This document shows, in pieces, positions 1 through 12,090 of a stretch of DNA of 64,000 nucleotides. The notes beneath the pieces were generated by a model. That model was not told the origin of the DNA, ran no database searches, and saw nothing but the letters and a program-made list of their open reading frames with translations. Made by a program: the position numbers and the translations under genes. Position 1 is the stretch's first letter. Each line of letters starts with the position of its first letter. The DNA is from Litoditis marina (lineage: Eukaryota; Nematoda; Chromadorea; Rhabditida; Rhabditidae), in contig OZ038439.1 of the NCBI GenBank assembly GCA_964036275.1, positions 9,690,904-9,754,903 of the forward strand, read 5' to 3'.

Positions 1-786
1 GTATGATAATACTGTGGTTTTTCACATTCATATTCGCATTTCATTAAAGAAACAGTAGAAAAGAATGATCGACACGAAAAGAATGATCGACACGAGACAA
101 ACTCCTAGAGAAAAAAACCAAGGAGGAGAAGAACAAAGACATGCTCTTGCCATTTGAGTTATGACGCGTACTTAATGGAATGAGCGCTTTTTGTGATTCT
201 GACCCAAATTCGCAGTATACTAGAGGTAAATTGGATAGTCACGTAAAGTTATCATTCTAATGAGGAATCGTGCACTTTGTCATTGCACGCTTCTGAGTTC
301 TGCTGTGTTTAACATGTGTCACGTGACTGTGCAATTGATTAACAACAGTATGGCTGATTTTCACTAGTAATGTTTGTTCTTGTGATGACGTAACATTTAG
401 CAAGATTTCTTTTTGATGTATCTCTTGTTATTCTGTTCGAATTAAAGTAAATCCTATTAGTATGCTCACTTAGCTGATTGTTAATACTTTCTATCTCACA
501 AACTGTAAATCAAAACAGACTGTTGCAAAAAGGTTGAAAACCACGTCCACAAATGCGTGCAAACTTGTGAGCTATTGGTACTACAAATGTATAGGTCAAG
601 TGACACTCTTTGTTGCATAAAACCGCAAATTCGGTACGAGCAAAGAATTTATTAACATAACGTCACCTCACAAAGAAACATTTGTTTTGTTAGTTATACT
701 GAAAAGTTACAACCTTTAAACACCACGCAAAACACGTTAAACGCATCAGAATTCAAAAACTTTCAAAGATAGCGTGTGTAGCTGCT

Positions 787-968
787 GGCGGCGTAGCAAT
801 CCGCACAAAAGTTCATAAGATCACCTCATGAGCTATTAGCATGAGTTTCTCATGAGATTCTATTGATTGCTATGCTACAACATTGATAGTTCACGAGTAG
901 CTCATGAGGTATCTCATGAGAAACTCATATGAACTTCTCATGAGGTTGGAGGAATTGCTACGCCGCCT
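787..968. repeat. CATGAG-rich palindromic repeat, copy 1
   Basis: Terminal inverted repeats of the form GGCGGCGTAGCAATCC and GGATTGCTACGCCGCC (diverged here) enclose several CTCATGAG-type palindromes, so the whole unit can fold back on itself. Further copies lie at 27784-27960, 28334-28628, 40969-41150 and 41870-42050. No coding capacity; a non-autonomous MITE-like element. Confidence 0.75.
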
Positions 969-1429
969 GATGTTACAACTGTCACATAAACACAAATCAT
1001 CAGATTCTCAAGCCAATCATGCGTAAATAGAGATTTATTCATATTCTCCAAGTTGTTTTCAGTTCTATTATTTTGAGACTGAGACAAGACTAAAAAGGGG
1101 CAAGCGCAAAACTTATCCGGAAACCTGCAATCACAAAGAACACCACTACTAATATTTCTCCACGTTGCACTTGAATATGAAATTACTTTTAGTATTTCGA
1201 GACAGGGACTATACTAAAAAAAGTGGCTGTCTCGTTACTAGTACACATTTGCCAGTTAATTACACAGTTAGTCAGCAAACTGGCCACTCAAAAAGTTGCG
1301 TATACTCTAAAAAAGTATAAAACTACAAAATAACTTTAACTTAGACAGGGACTATACTAAAAAGTGGCTGTCTCCGATGGAAAGTATAACAGGGGATGAT
1401 GGAGTGATTTAGCCGGCCCGGCCGCAATA

Positions 1430-1579
1430 CGTTTTAATATCAGCACACTTGTTCTGGAGGGATGGACAAAGGGTGGCAGCTAGTATCAAGACGGATTCTA
1501 GTGACAGGCCTGGTGTCAATAAGTATAGGGAGTGACCAATTCTTCCTTGTAGTATGATCTCGAAAAAACGCCAAACTAC

Positions 1580-1626
<47 letters not shown>

Positions 1627-2165
1627 GCGAGCGAGAGCGAGAGAGAGGGAGATGGGCAACGTGTGGCAGCTAGTATCAAGACAGTTTTAGTGACAGCATC
1701 TATAGAAGTGACCAATTCTTTCCTGTAGTTTGATCTCGACATAAACCGAACTACAAACACATAGGCTCTACGTTTTGATATCAGCATACTTGATCAGAGG
1801 GATGGACAGAGGGTGGCAGCTACTACCAAGACTAGTGACAGACAGGGTGGTAATATCAAAAGGTACAGAAAGTGACCAAATCAGCTTTGTAGTTTGATCT
1901 CGAAACACGCCAAACTACAAAGGAATACATACGGACAGAGGCTGGCAGATAGTATCAAAACGGACAGATGACAAATCTATTATTTAACTTTCTGTTGTAA
2001 AGTTAGTAGCTTCTTAACTATGCATAGTTACTAATTTATCGGTACCTACTACTGAGACATACGTTTTTTGTGTCATTGAGGTAGCAGGACTAGTGCAAAG
2101 CAGGGTGTCATTAACTAAAGTTGTAGTTCGATCTCAAAACACGCCAAACTACAAACAAAGACGGA
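1430..2165. repeat. Diverged ~150-200 bp tandem repeats with TGTAGTTTGATCTCG hairpins
   Basis: At least four diverged units share GGGTGGCAGCTAGTATCAAGAC, a GTGACCAA segment and a small hairpin whose arms read GTAGTTTGATCTCGA and CCAAACTACAAA. A pure GA dinucleotide run sits inside the array at about 1583-1622. The hairpin motif recurs singly elsewhere (4080, 7340, 23460, 54615, 60580), so a small palindrome probably seeded the array. No gene seen. Confidence 0.6.
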
Positions 2166-3888
2166 TGGGCACAGCTACTACCGGAACTAGTTACAAGCAA
2201 AAACCATACGAAAACATAAAACAATAAAGAGTAGTTATGTATCATCAAGTATTGACAAGCTAGCTGTAATCAAGAAAACGTTGAAATTTGTAGTTTTAAC
2301 CCTTTCCTTTCTATTTATGTATCTAAGTGTTTCTCTGACCTCAGTTACAGAAGAAAAAGTGACCCACACAGCAAAAACTTGGTCCTCGTTCGTTGAATCT
2401 GTTATTTAACCCATTTCGAAGTATGATCCCGACGCAATCAAATGTTGAAAACGTCTCAAGTATCAAGGGAAAATAGGGTAGGGAATGATAATATGGGATG
2501 AGGAAGTAGGAAAGTAGAAAAGTAGAGAGAGTTTGAAAAGTCAGTAGTTAGTAGGAGATTAGGAGAGGAACAAATCATCGAAGAAAGGAAAATTAGGAAA
2601 GTATGTAATTTGGAACGTAGGAAAACATCGGAAAGTTAGTAGTTAGTAAGAAACAAGACATTAGGAATTAGGAAGGTAAGAAAATGGGTAAGTAGGAAAA
2701 TAGGAATTAAGGAAAATAGAAAAAAAACAGGAACGGTACGTTAGTAGTTGATAAAAAGTGAGAAAAATAAGACAACACCATTAGGATTTAGGAAAGTAGG
2801 GCAGGAGGAAGTTATGATATGAGCTCCCTGTGTTTTCGCTTGCATTATGACTGACAGCCGAAATTGTTACAACAAATATTAAAAACACCCTAGGCTAATA
2901 ATTGGTTGGTCTTTTGCTGATTGGAATGAATTGCCATCTTTGATTTCAGATTCTTTTCAGTAAAAAAGTGATCATTAGGTTTTGTTAAGATCATTATCTA
3001 ATTCAAATGAATTGAATAGTTTTTTAAGGGGTACACAAGCGTATTTGTACATTTAGAAAAGAATCGGATAGTGGCAAACAGAGATATTCAAATTATAAGA
3101 TTTTCCCGTACGCTATTCGAAAAAGATACGAACAAGATAGTAAACAAATCGTGTACAAGTGGGCATAGTTATATAGTTAAAAAAAGAACGAAGCATTTGG
3201 AGATTTGCAGAAGTTAATTAAGTGGTTCAATTGAGAAGTGACCGTGCAAAATAACAAATTTGTTGATGCTATAGTGAAAAAATTGCAACTTAGTGGAACT
3301 TTCTCATCTTTTAAAAATACTCATTTTTCCATTTTCCGGAAGGTTTGTTTTCGAAACTCATATTGCGCTGTTTTTTGGATTTTACATTATAGGAAAATAT
3401 TGTAAATCATCTAAAAAGGTTTTGAAACTTCAGGTTGAATGAATCTAAGAAGATACTAGTATCAAATGTTCTCACTTCCCAAGCAATCAAAATAACACAG
3501 TTTTAACAGTTCACGTTTACATGACTATATATACGTAAAGTGCGAACTTTCCGTCCAATTAATTCCTTGCGAAACGTTAATTGGATAAAGTAATTATCGA
3601 TTGAACTCGAGAAGACCACTTCTAATCAAAAATCAAAAATCAGAATGACGGAATATAAATGGGGATCTACCCGGGAGCAGCAGCTGCCACGGCATTTTCG
3701 ACAGCGGCGAGGGGTCGAGTTCAGGCCACGCCCCTTTTTATAAGGGCACAAAAGGAGATAGATGTATAGATAGACACTGTTAGATGTGAAACACCAATTG
3801 GAAAAATGTGAGAAAAAAGAAGAGGATGGAAAACGGTATAGAAGCTCTGTTGGAGACTTATTGTATTCGCCTAACACTGGGTGGTCAG

Positions 3889-4012
3889 TTGAAGAAGGAC
3901 GATTATGTGGACCGATCTCGTGTCAACGGTCCTTTAAACTGCAATTGAAAAATGTAATACAGTTTAATGGACTGAAGCGTTGCGATTGGACCACATAATC
4001 GTCCTTCTTTAA
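3889..4012. repeat. TTAA-flanked palindromic MITE, copy 1
   Basis: Near-perfect inverted repeat of about 124 bp with ends reading GAAGAAGGACGATTATGTGG and CCACATAATCGTCCTTCTTT, and an inner stem around GTCCTTTAAACTGCAATTG. Other copies: 14168-14291, 21557-21680, 21718-21855, 25760-25883, 35116-35238, 40320-40570 (interrupted), 52197-52318 and 53001-53124. Confidence 0.85.
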
Positions 4013-5914
4013 TACCGAGACGAACTTATATGAGAAAAAGGTGTCAGCGGAATCGGAAGTGATAAATACACTGTGGTTTGTAGTTTGATCTCGAAACACG
4101 CCGTAGTTCGTGAATTCCCACCGAAACGCAGTGGGATCAAACTACAAAAACAGCTGGATAGGATATAGGACAACATACGCCGTATAGGATAGCTCTGAAC
4201 AGAGAAAAACTCATAGTTTCACTCTGAAAATCATGATAAATTTAAGCAATCAGTGAAATACTCTACAAATTTTTGCTTTCCGATGTAACGCAATGGAAAG
4301 GATTGTTTTAGTTCGATCTCTTGTACAGAAAGTGAACAAAACTTCGTTGTAATTTATCTCTGAACCCGTGAACAATTTAAGCCAGGAGATCAAACTACAA
4401 ACCCATAACACTAGAATAAACAACATTTTTCAGGCCGATTCAAATCAAATGGGAACGGGATCAAACTACAAACCCATAGGACTGAGGTAAAGTACATTGA
4501 AACGCAATGAGAGAGGTCGCCGCCGAGTTCAGGCCACGCCCCTTTTTATGAGGGCAGAAAAGGAGACTTTGATTGGGGGACAAAGTACGGAGGAAACACG
4601 CAATTATCCAAGAAATTTATGAGGCAACTCAACGAAGCGTCTCAATTAGTTAGAGCAAATGTTCGTGTACTTGAAGAGTGCAACATTAATTGGTTTGAGA
4701 GGCCGTGGGAGTTTGTAGTTCGATCTCTGAGGGTTCGGAAGTTGAAGTTCACCTTACCGGAATGCTAGTTTTTTACGGACATTATTTCGGCGGTGTCTTT
4801 ACTTTGTTTGGAGAAATACACTTTACAAAGACAAATCACGTTTTCAACCTTAGGTGGACTGTCTGAGAGGGTGGAGATGCTCATGCTCAGGGTTTCGCGG
4901 TATACATGTCGATTTGAGTATTTCAATTTTATTATATTGTGTTTTAATGTAAAACAGCACATAGTATACTCTGAGAAGTGAACGAATGGACTAGAACTTG
5001 AACTTTGAATCAAAAAGGACGTGAAAAACGTTATGAATGACTGTGATTACTGTTTTACTTTTGAATAGTTCAAGCAGTTGGGATACCAAGGTTCAAACAG
5101 CGAAGGTTTTTCATACACTCAAATTAAAAGATTAGATTCAACCCTCACATCTCAGATTTAAAAAGGCTTCCGTATCGACGACTGAACTCTCCGAACTTGC
5201 GTTTTAATGGTTTCCCTGGAACTCTTTTTCTTGCTTGATACTAAATAAACATTGAGAACATCAATTCATTTTGGTTTTTACAAAAAGAACACTGTGCTCG
5301 ATTTCTCACACTGCAACTTGATATTCATGGGACGAAAAACGAATTCTACAAAAAAGATTGGAGTTCAAATTTCTCATTTTCCGTTTCGAAACTGAGATGA
5401 ATTGCTTTAACAGAATTCAAGACCCAAAAATCACATTCACAAAAATCAAAAATTTTCTTTGAATTCAACGAGAATGTATTTAGTTTCAAAAAGAAAGACA
5501 GAATGAGAATTAGTAGTTTTGGTTTGGAGCAAATACCATAGTACTAGTCCTCTAGTTCATTAGTACAAAAACTCAATCAAAATTTGTGGGCATAGTTTAG
5601 TTTACATGAGAACCAACTGAGTGTGATTAATTTCTTTGCCATTAACATGAAACGTTCGCATATAAGAAAATATTATTATCAATACTTTCATTATTCAAAT
5701 CAAAGAAAAAGAGAAAAACCGAAAATAATTGCCGCTTTTGCATGTCAATGTGCAGAGATATCCACATAGCATAATCGAAATTTCATCCAAATTCAATTTC
5801 GTATTGCGCTGTTTTCGTTTTTTCCGGTTTTTAATCTACCCAAATGCTTATTTATTTGCTTCTCGCCAGACAAATATATTTCATTTATGAAATATCTTGT
5901 GGTTGATGAAGCTC

Positions 5915-6200
5915 TCCATCTCTCATTCTCTCCCTCTCGCATCATATATGTCTATCTTTCTACCAGATTCTATTTTCTCTCTTTCTATGTCTCTCTCTCT
6001 TTCTTTCTTTCCCACAGTCTCTCTCTCTCCCCTCTTTAACTCATCATCATCTCTTTCCCCATCTCATTTCTCCCTATTCCTCTCCTTCTCTTTTTCTCTT
6101 CCTCCTCCCTCTCTCTCATCTCTCTCTCCCCGCTCTCTCTCCCTCTCTTTCTCTTTCTCCCCCCCCCCTCTTTCATCTCTCTTTTTCTCTCCCTGCTATT
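5915..6200. repeat. CT-rich low-complexity tract
   Basis: Almost pure pyrimidine on the plus strand, dominated by TCTCTC runs. A complementary GA-rich tract follows at 6405-6545. The long open frames that cross these tracts are Ser/Leu- or Arg/Glu-rich artefacts of the dinucleotide repeat and are not genes. Confidence 0.85.
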
Positions 6201-7127
6201 GGGAGGGCCTGAGAGCAACAGTTGCTAAATCGAGAGCAATTAGAATCAGATAAATGGAGCTAAACACTGTGAGATAGAAAGAAAGAAGGAAAAGAGCAAA
6301 ATCCCAAGCTCCGACACAAGTATCTATGGTTTTGCAAAAACACTGCCGCGCACGGGATTCGAACCCTCGTAGGGAACAAAACACTTTCGTGGTTTTTGTG
6401 TTGAAGAGAGAGTGAGGGAAAGAAAGAACGAGAGGTAGAGAGGTAGAGAAGGAAAGGAATAGATAGGTAGAGAGAGGGAGAGAAAGAGAGATGAAAAGAG
6501 AGAGGGAAAGAGAGAGAGAGGGAGAGAAAAAGAGAGAGAGAGAGGTTCTGAGTCTCAAAAACCGCGCCTAAACTACATTTGGTCATGTTTATTTTATGGC
6601 TCTTTTCTCAAAATTGCACTCTGAGTGCCTCATTTCGAAGCACGCGAGCGGAAACATGAAAACGAACTGAAATTCGAGGAAAACAAGCTCAGAAACACAG
6701 AAACGAACCAATTCTTCCTCAACCAGTTATTTGGTAACCTAACCGGGTTTGGGTAACTTATTTCAGGTTGACTGAGTAGGTAACCAGGGAGTGAACCACT
6801 CGATTACGTTAATTTTATCGTAAAAGATTTGCGTTAGATTGAGTAATAAATTTTCATTTCGGAGCACGCGAGCAGAAACATGACAAACATACTGAAATTC
6901 CGCGAAAACATGTTCTGAAACCAACAAAAGTTAAAAGTTAAAAAGTTGAAGTTAGCCCTGTTCTCCAAAGTTCGTTACGGAACTTGCAAGGGTCAGTCTC
7001 AGAGGGAAACTCTGTAAGGCAGACTGAATTTGGTCTACCATCCCCATCCAGCCACGGAGCACCAGGGGAGGCTTCAACTTTCGTAGACATTCTACTACCA
7101 ATTCATCGCCCATGGAGGGATGAATGC

Positions 7128-7210
7128 CTTGGTTGGGCAGTGGTGGGGATCGAACGTGTGACCCTTCGAGTGGTGGGTGGCGCCTTAGCCACTACACCAT
7201 TCCACCAGGA
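7128..7210 (-). repeat. tRNA-derived (SINE-like) relic
   Basis: Read on the minus strand, the segment has a Pol III A-box-like TGGTGTAGTGGCTAAGG and, about 40 bp on, a B-box-like ACGTTCGATCCCCAC. The acceptor stem does not pair, so this is not a working tRNA gene. Confidence 0.5.
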
Positions 7211-7439
7211 CCGTACTCGGACGAGAAATATTTTGAATAATTGATTTATTCACATGTGAGCATGTTGGTTGAACCACAAAAACGTTCAGATTTAGGAAGT
7301 AAAACCATCTTTAGGTTATACAGGGAGTGATGAATTATTTGTAGTTTGATCTAAATACAGACCACAACCGGATCAAACTACAAACACAGTTCTTAGCTAG
7401 ATGTAGAGTATCTACCCAATTCCCCTTACCGCAACCTAT

Positions 7440-8045
7440 CGATCGAGAGAGCTTGGACGTCGATGAGACGGCAGACAGTATAAGAAAGTCTACGTATCTC
7501 TGATCTACACACTCTCTCGTTGGGAAAAGGGAAGGAGGAAATACAAAGTGGCTGAGGTAGTCAGCCACGGTAGCGCCAGTTCTATGCGATGGGCGAATTT
7601 CAAAAGGCGAGAGAGTATGGAGGTCAAAGAGACCCCAGACAGTGAACGAGCGTCTGCGTATCTTTGACGCGTGTACACTCTCGTTGGGGATTGGCTACCT
7701 GCCACAAAGTAGCTGAGAACTCAGAAACATTCACGCTACTTTTCTGAGATTAGTAAACTACAATCTACAAAGGCGAGACATTATGGAGGTCAGGGAGACC
7801 ACCACAGTCTGCGCCTCTCAGACCTACACTCTCTCGTTGGAAAAGGGTGAGCTACAAGAAAGGTTGGCCAATTTGCTGAAAATAACCCGAGATAGGTTAT
7901 GGATAGGGCATTCGTAAAAACTGTAGAGGCCGAGAAGTTAGATGACTTCCGAATGGTAACGATAGATCATGGAGGTCGATGAGACCCCGCAGACAGTGTG
8001 AGAACGTCTCCGTCTCTTTGACCCACACACTCTCTCGTTGGTAAT
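7440..8045. repeat. Spaced repeats of an ACACTCTCTCGTTGG unit
   Basis: Four diverged units (near 7441-7525, 7600-7690, 7770-7840 and 7960-8045) share GAGGTC-GATGAGAC, CAGACAGT, a GTCTGCG/ATCTCTGA segment and the ending ACACTCTCTCGTTGG. A related AGAGTGTGCAGATC motif appears near 33110-33200 and 23820. Function unknown. Confidence 0.5.
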
Positions 8046-8449
8046 GGCTACCTATTTACCTTAAGTTATAGATAGGGCATTCGTACTTGGTGGGGGGTAG
8101 AGGCCAAGAAGTTAGATGACTTCCGAATGGTGTCGTAATCAGTCAAGGGGAAAGGAAAGGGGAAAAGATATATGCGAATACAGCTAAAATTGGGATAGAG
8201 AAGATAATAATGTAGAGAGGAACACGGAGTGAGAGAGCGAGAAAAGAGGAGAGAAAGAGAGGGAGAGAGAAATAGAGAGGAAACAGACAAAAGATGCAGA
8301 AAAGACACTAAGAGTAAGAAATTAAAAAAATGGAGAAATATAAAGAGAGAGAAGGAGAGGTGAAACGGAACAAAAACAGGCAGAGAAAGAAAGTGTGAAA
8401 ATGAAGAGAGATTTGGAGACAGTGACAGAGAGAAATCAGGTGAATAGAG

Positions 8450-8450
8450 A

Positions 8451-8528
<78 letters not shown>

Positions 8529-8535
8529 GAGAGAA
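8450..8535. repeat. GA dinucleotide microsatellite
   Basis: An almost uninterrupted run of GA units. It produces a spurious Ser/Leu repeat frame on the minus strand. Confidence 0.9.
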
Positions 8536-9161
8536 GGAGAGATCTAGAGATAGAGAGACCTCCCTATGACATATTTGCTGCCAACGTTGCACTCATCCTT
8601 ACATGCTAAGCCTGACAAATCACACCGCCTTAACCTCACACACGCAAAACGGAAACAAAAACGACGAGAATAAAATAAGAATAGTAGTTATAAAATCTTT
8701 CATTTGGAAAATCATTACAAAAATACCGAAAATCGACTATGAAACATACGACTTTACCCGCACTGGATAATTACAGAATAAATACTTGTAATTTCACTAA
8801 TAGTATACAAGGATAAATATATTGGAAACTATCTTTCATGTACTTTGAAATCTAGAAGAAGAGTTTTAGGGACATTCTATGAAGATATATTTACAGTAAC
8901 ATTTACAATTTTACGACAATTTGAAGATACAGGATACAGGAGTGGAAAAGAGCCTCCCTCAAAACTTTTTGGGGTTCCGTGAAACTTCTTTCATCTTCTA
9001 TGAAATAAACTACCCATTCTTAATAATGTCCATATTCGCTAAACCTACTGTGAAATTTTCGAGAAACCTCATGTAAACCCGAAATCTCGATATATTTCCA
9101 CACAAACATCATACAACCCCTCAATTTACCACCAAACCACCCAAATTGATCAAACTACAAA

Positions 9162-11469
9162 CTACGATTTCTGCTGAATGTGAATATGGAACTTGACGGA
9201 AGGTAGGGATTCTACCGTGGGGGTGACCACGGCATTTACCCCCAGGTTAGCCAGGGCCCCCCTGAGTATTCCACTTGGGAGGGCCAGAAAAACACAGGAC
9301 TCCTTCACGAATTGGGCTCCCTCCGAAAACGACGTCACAGACGAGAATTTGTTGTCTTGCACCACGTAGACACCCTAAAATAGAAAGAAGATAAATGAAA
9401 TGTATTTTAGTATAAGCGATAATAAAATGTAAAATAAAATAGATATTCACTAAACATAAACATCATCAGCTGCCTATATTACTATTACTACCTTTCTTCT
9501 TTGAATCTTCGGTTCAATAAGTATTATCTATGCTGTATTACATATATATATAGCCAAAGAATTTTCATAAAATGTGACTTGCGATAAGCAAGCAGTTACT
9601 TGGCTATTCTACATAATACGTGGAATGCTCTCGAATTGACTATAAACTGATGTTTTTTTGTGTAATTTCGACCGATGCATGAAAATTGAAAATGTACGGG
9701 GTACGATTACTACTTTCGAGAACGGGTCCGGTTGAGAACTTGAATAAATGGAATCTGGATGATGATGACTAAACTGAAAAGCTGGTAGCTAAATCAGGTC
9801 TTGAACAGTAAATTTCGACAATTGTTGACAATAGGGTAGTTCGAAATCCTGATTTTGAAAAAAAACGGGTGTGAAACGATCCATCAACGTTTGATGGAAT
9901 AGAAATCAACTGACTTGATGATTTGTGCGAAGATTGTCCACTTGTTTTCCAAACGCCGCTGACCAGAACTCCTTACAGATGAACTTTACCATCTGGAACA
10001 TTTGAAATTGACAAGTTAACACAAACTACAGAAAGGGTGATATCAGTTCTTTCAGTTCAGTTCAAAGGTGGCAACAAATATCTGGAAAATGATTATGATG
10101 CTGTAAAATCAGATGCAAGCACAGAAAAAAGTCGAGTATCTTGAAACGAGAAACTGATCATATTTCGAGAAATAGTTAAAACCTGCTGAGACTTACCCCA
10201 AACAATCCTAGTGAAAAAAAAACACAAGAAATATTCCCGAAAATCGAGAGAATAGATGAAATTATCATGAAATAACCTCGAGTTCGGTGACGAGTCTTGG
10301 CGCGTCTTTGGAGAGACGTTCCGATAGCACATAGCCGACACGGTAACCAATCGATTCGAGTTGCGTTTCGGTATTCGTCTGAAAAAACCACCATGAATAA
10401 AACGTTTACGATTCACGAGCATACACTCGAGAGACGTGTAGACGTGACCTAGGTTCTAGATTTTGAAGAATCAGAAAATCTGGAAACCGAGAGTCCCACT
10501 AATTCAGTTTTCCAAACCGGAATACCCTGGTCCCCTGCGGCAGCTACGGTTTCGGGGGGAGGGCGGGGGTATGATCATGATGAATACATAGCTTGAAAAT
10601 CACATCCAGGCGCAGAATGCAAAAATATAATGACGCATTTTGAATTTGAGAAAAAAAACAGATTCCTTTTCTGCGGATTGCGAAACCAGGGAAAACAGGT
10701 GAAATTTTGGAGAATAATTGAATCTTACGGAATTAGCAATTAGCTCTCAATGATCCTTCAATAAACAAATAAAAACGAAATTGTTCCAAAAAAGGAAGTG
10801 ATGCAACTAACGTGAGTGAATGCTTGATGAATCAACGAGTTGTACTTGTCCAGTTCTGAAGTGTCCACACATGTATCTGCTACCTGAAATGATCAAAATA
10901 TAACTACCGAAACACTTTCGAAGAACCCAATTGTGATCTAAGGTATGCGTCCCGAAAGTGAGGTAACAAGCTTGATTAAAGAACGATTGCCGATAGTAAT
11001 AATAAAACAACAGTCAAAACGAATTAACGAATAGTAAAGTAAGACTCGAATCGGGCGGATTACACACCGGGTTGATATCAAATCAACCACAAATCAACCC
11101 GGTTGCTTGTGTAATTGGCCCTCGAATCGCCCTATATTTACGTATTATTATAAGAGATTTATTCGGAAGAATGTGGGATTTATTTTGCCGAGAAGATAGG
11201 AGCACATGGAATGCGTGAATTTTCTTTTACTAAACATACTAAAAGCTCTCCTCTCCATACTTTCCTCGACCTTATCTTATTTTGTTCCCACTGTCTTTCT
11301 ACGATGAACGAGTGCCGCATTATATACATGTGAATGAAAATGAAAAAATATATAAGGTACGCACCTTTTTCCACTGTTCTTTGGCTACGGAACGACGTTC
11401 TTCGCTTTCTTTTGCGTAGTTGACGATTTCAGCATGAAGAAGGTCAAAGGGAAACGCGGCCACCGACAT
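9162..11469 (-). CDS. trpp-6: TRAPP complex subunit 6 (TRAPPC6/Trs33 family)
   Basis: A core subunit of the TRAPP tethering complex and Rab exchange factor, which acts in ER-Golgi and intra-Golgi vesicle traffic. Five exons read on the minus strand: 11469-11365 (ATG at 11469), 10883-10812, 10378-10277, 9992-9915 and 9374-9162 (TAG). All junctions are phase 0 with GT/AG ends, giving 189 aa. Family hallmarks I recognise: GYRVGYVLSER in exon 3, FICKEFW and KQVDNLRTNHQ in exon 4, and GVYVVQDNKF followed by a GILRGALANLG helix in exon 5. The family is usually about 160-175 aa; the extra length is an insertion in exons 1-2. The gene is head-to-head with him-10, about 620 bp apart. Family assignment is firm; the exon 2 boundaries are the least certain part. 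Confidence 0.9.
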
Positions 11470-12090
11470 TTCTTCAACGAAAAGAAGATAAAAACACCTG
11501 AAATAAACCGGTTGGTTGAAAAAAAATCACAACAAAAATAATAAGAGCATGATAAAAACAATTTGATAAATAATGAAGAACTCGAGATGGTTTATTTTAA
11601 GGTATTGATCGACTAAAAACTGTTTTGGCAAATTGCCGAACTGGTTTCCGTGCGGGACCCATTGCAGTAGAGCGCGGGAGAGTGCAATATTCAAATATTA
11701 CTACGATTTGAGTTTGATTTTTTCGAGTTAAATTAATTGGTTTCATTATTTTTCATCAATTTTCTTTACAACCGATACATCTCTCATTATCATACAAAGG
11801 AATGAACTACTGCACCATGTCTCTCCAAAAATATAAATTCAACTGGATTGTCAACAAAATACAATCCAAACTACAAGATCAAAAAAACAAACAAAATGGA
11901 ATTTGACCTGGAAAAGGAACACGAACACAAGGCCGAAAAAATAATAAATACAGATGTCGCAGTATTTCGCCTCATCTCAAGCCCCGTTTGAACGATTCTC
12001 GATTCGATTTGTTATTTGTTGTCATTTAAACTGTATTTCTTGGTGTTAGTGTTCTTTTGTGAAAAACATGTATATACTTCTAGGTACACG
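11470..12090. promoter_or_regulatory. Divergent intergenic region between TRAPPC6 and Nuf2 genes
   Basis: About 620 bp separate the two start codons, which point away from each other, so both promoters probably lie here. The sequence is AT-rich with no repeat family. A TTCTAG acceptor ends at 12083, 7 bp before the Nuf2 ATG; it could be a 5'UTR intron end or a spliced-leader site. That is inferred from sequence alone. Confidence 0.5.

Larger units (their letters stand above)
1..9161. other. Gene-free repeat-rich stretch
   Basis: I see no convincing gene on either strand. Open frames here are short, low in complexity or lie in microsatellites. Contents in order: a CATGAG palindrome (787-968); two copies of a GACAGGGACTATACT motif (about 1201-1236 and 1345-1373); diverged tandem repeats (1430-2165); purine-rich AGTAGGAAA-type degenerate repeats (2460-2820); a TTAA palindromic MITE (3889-4012); small TGTAGTTTGATC hairpins near 4080-4480; CT and GA tracts; a tRNA-like relic near 7128-7210; repeats of an ACACTCTCTCGTTGG unit (7440-8045); and a long GA microsatellite near 8450-8535. 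The stretch ends in the 3' flank of the minus-strand TRAPPC6 gene. Confidence 0.7.

Noticed and set aside
5897..6586. Several 100+ residue Ser/Leu- or Arg/Glu-rich frames
   Set aside because: They run through CT/GA dinucleotide tracts on both strands and have no splice context or family features.
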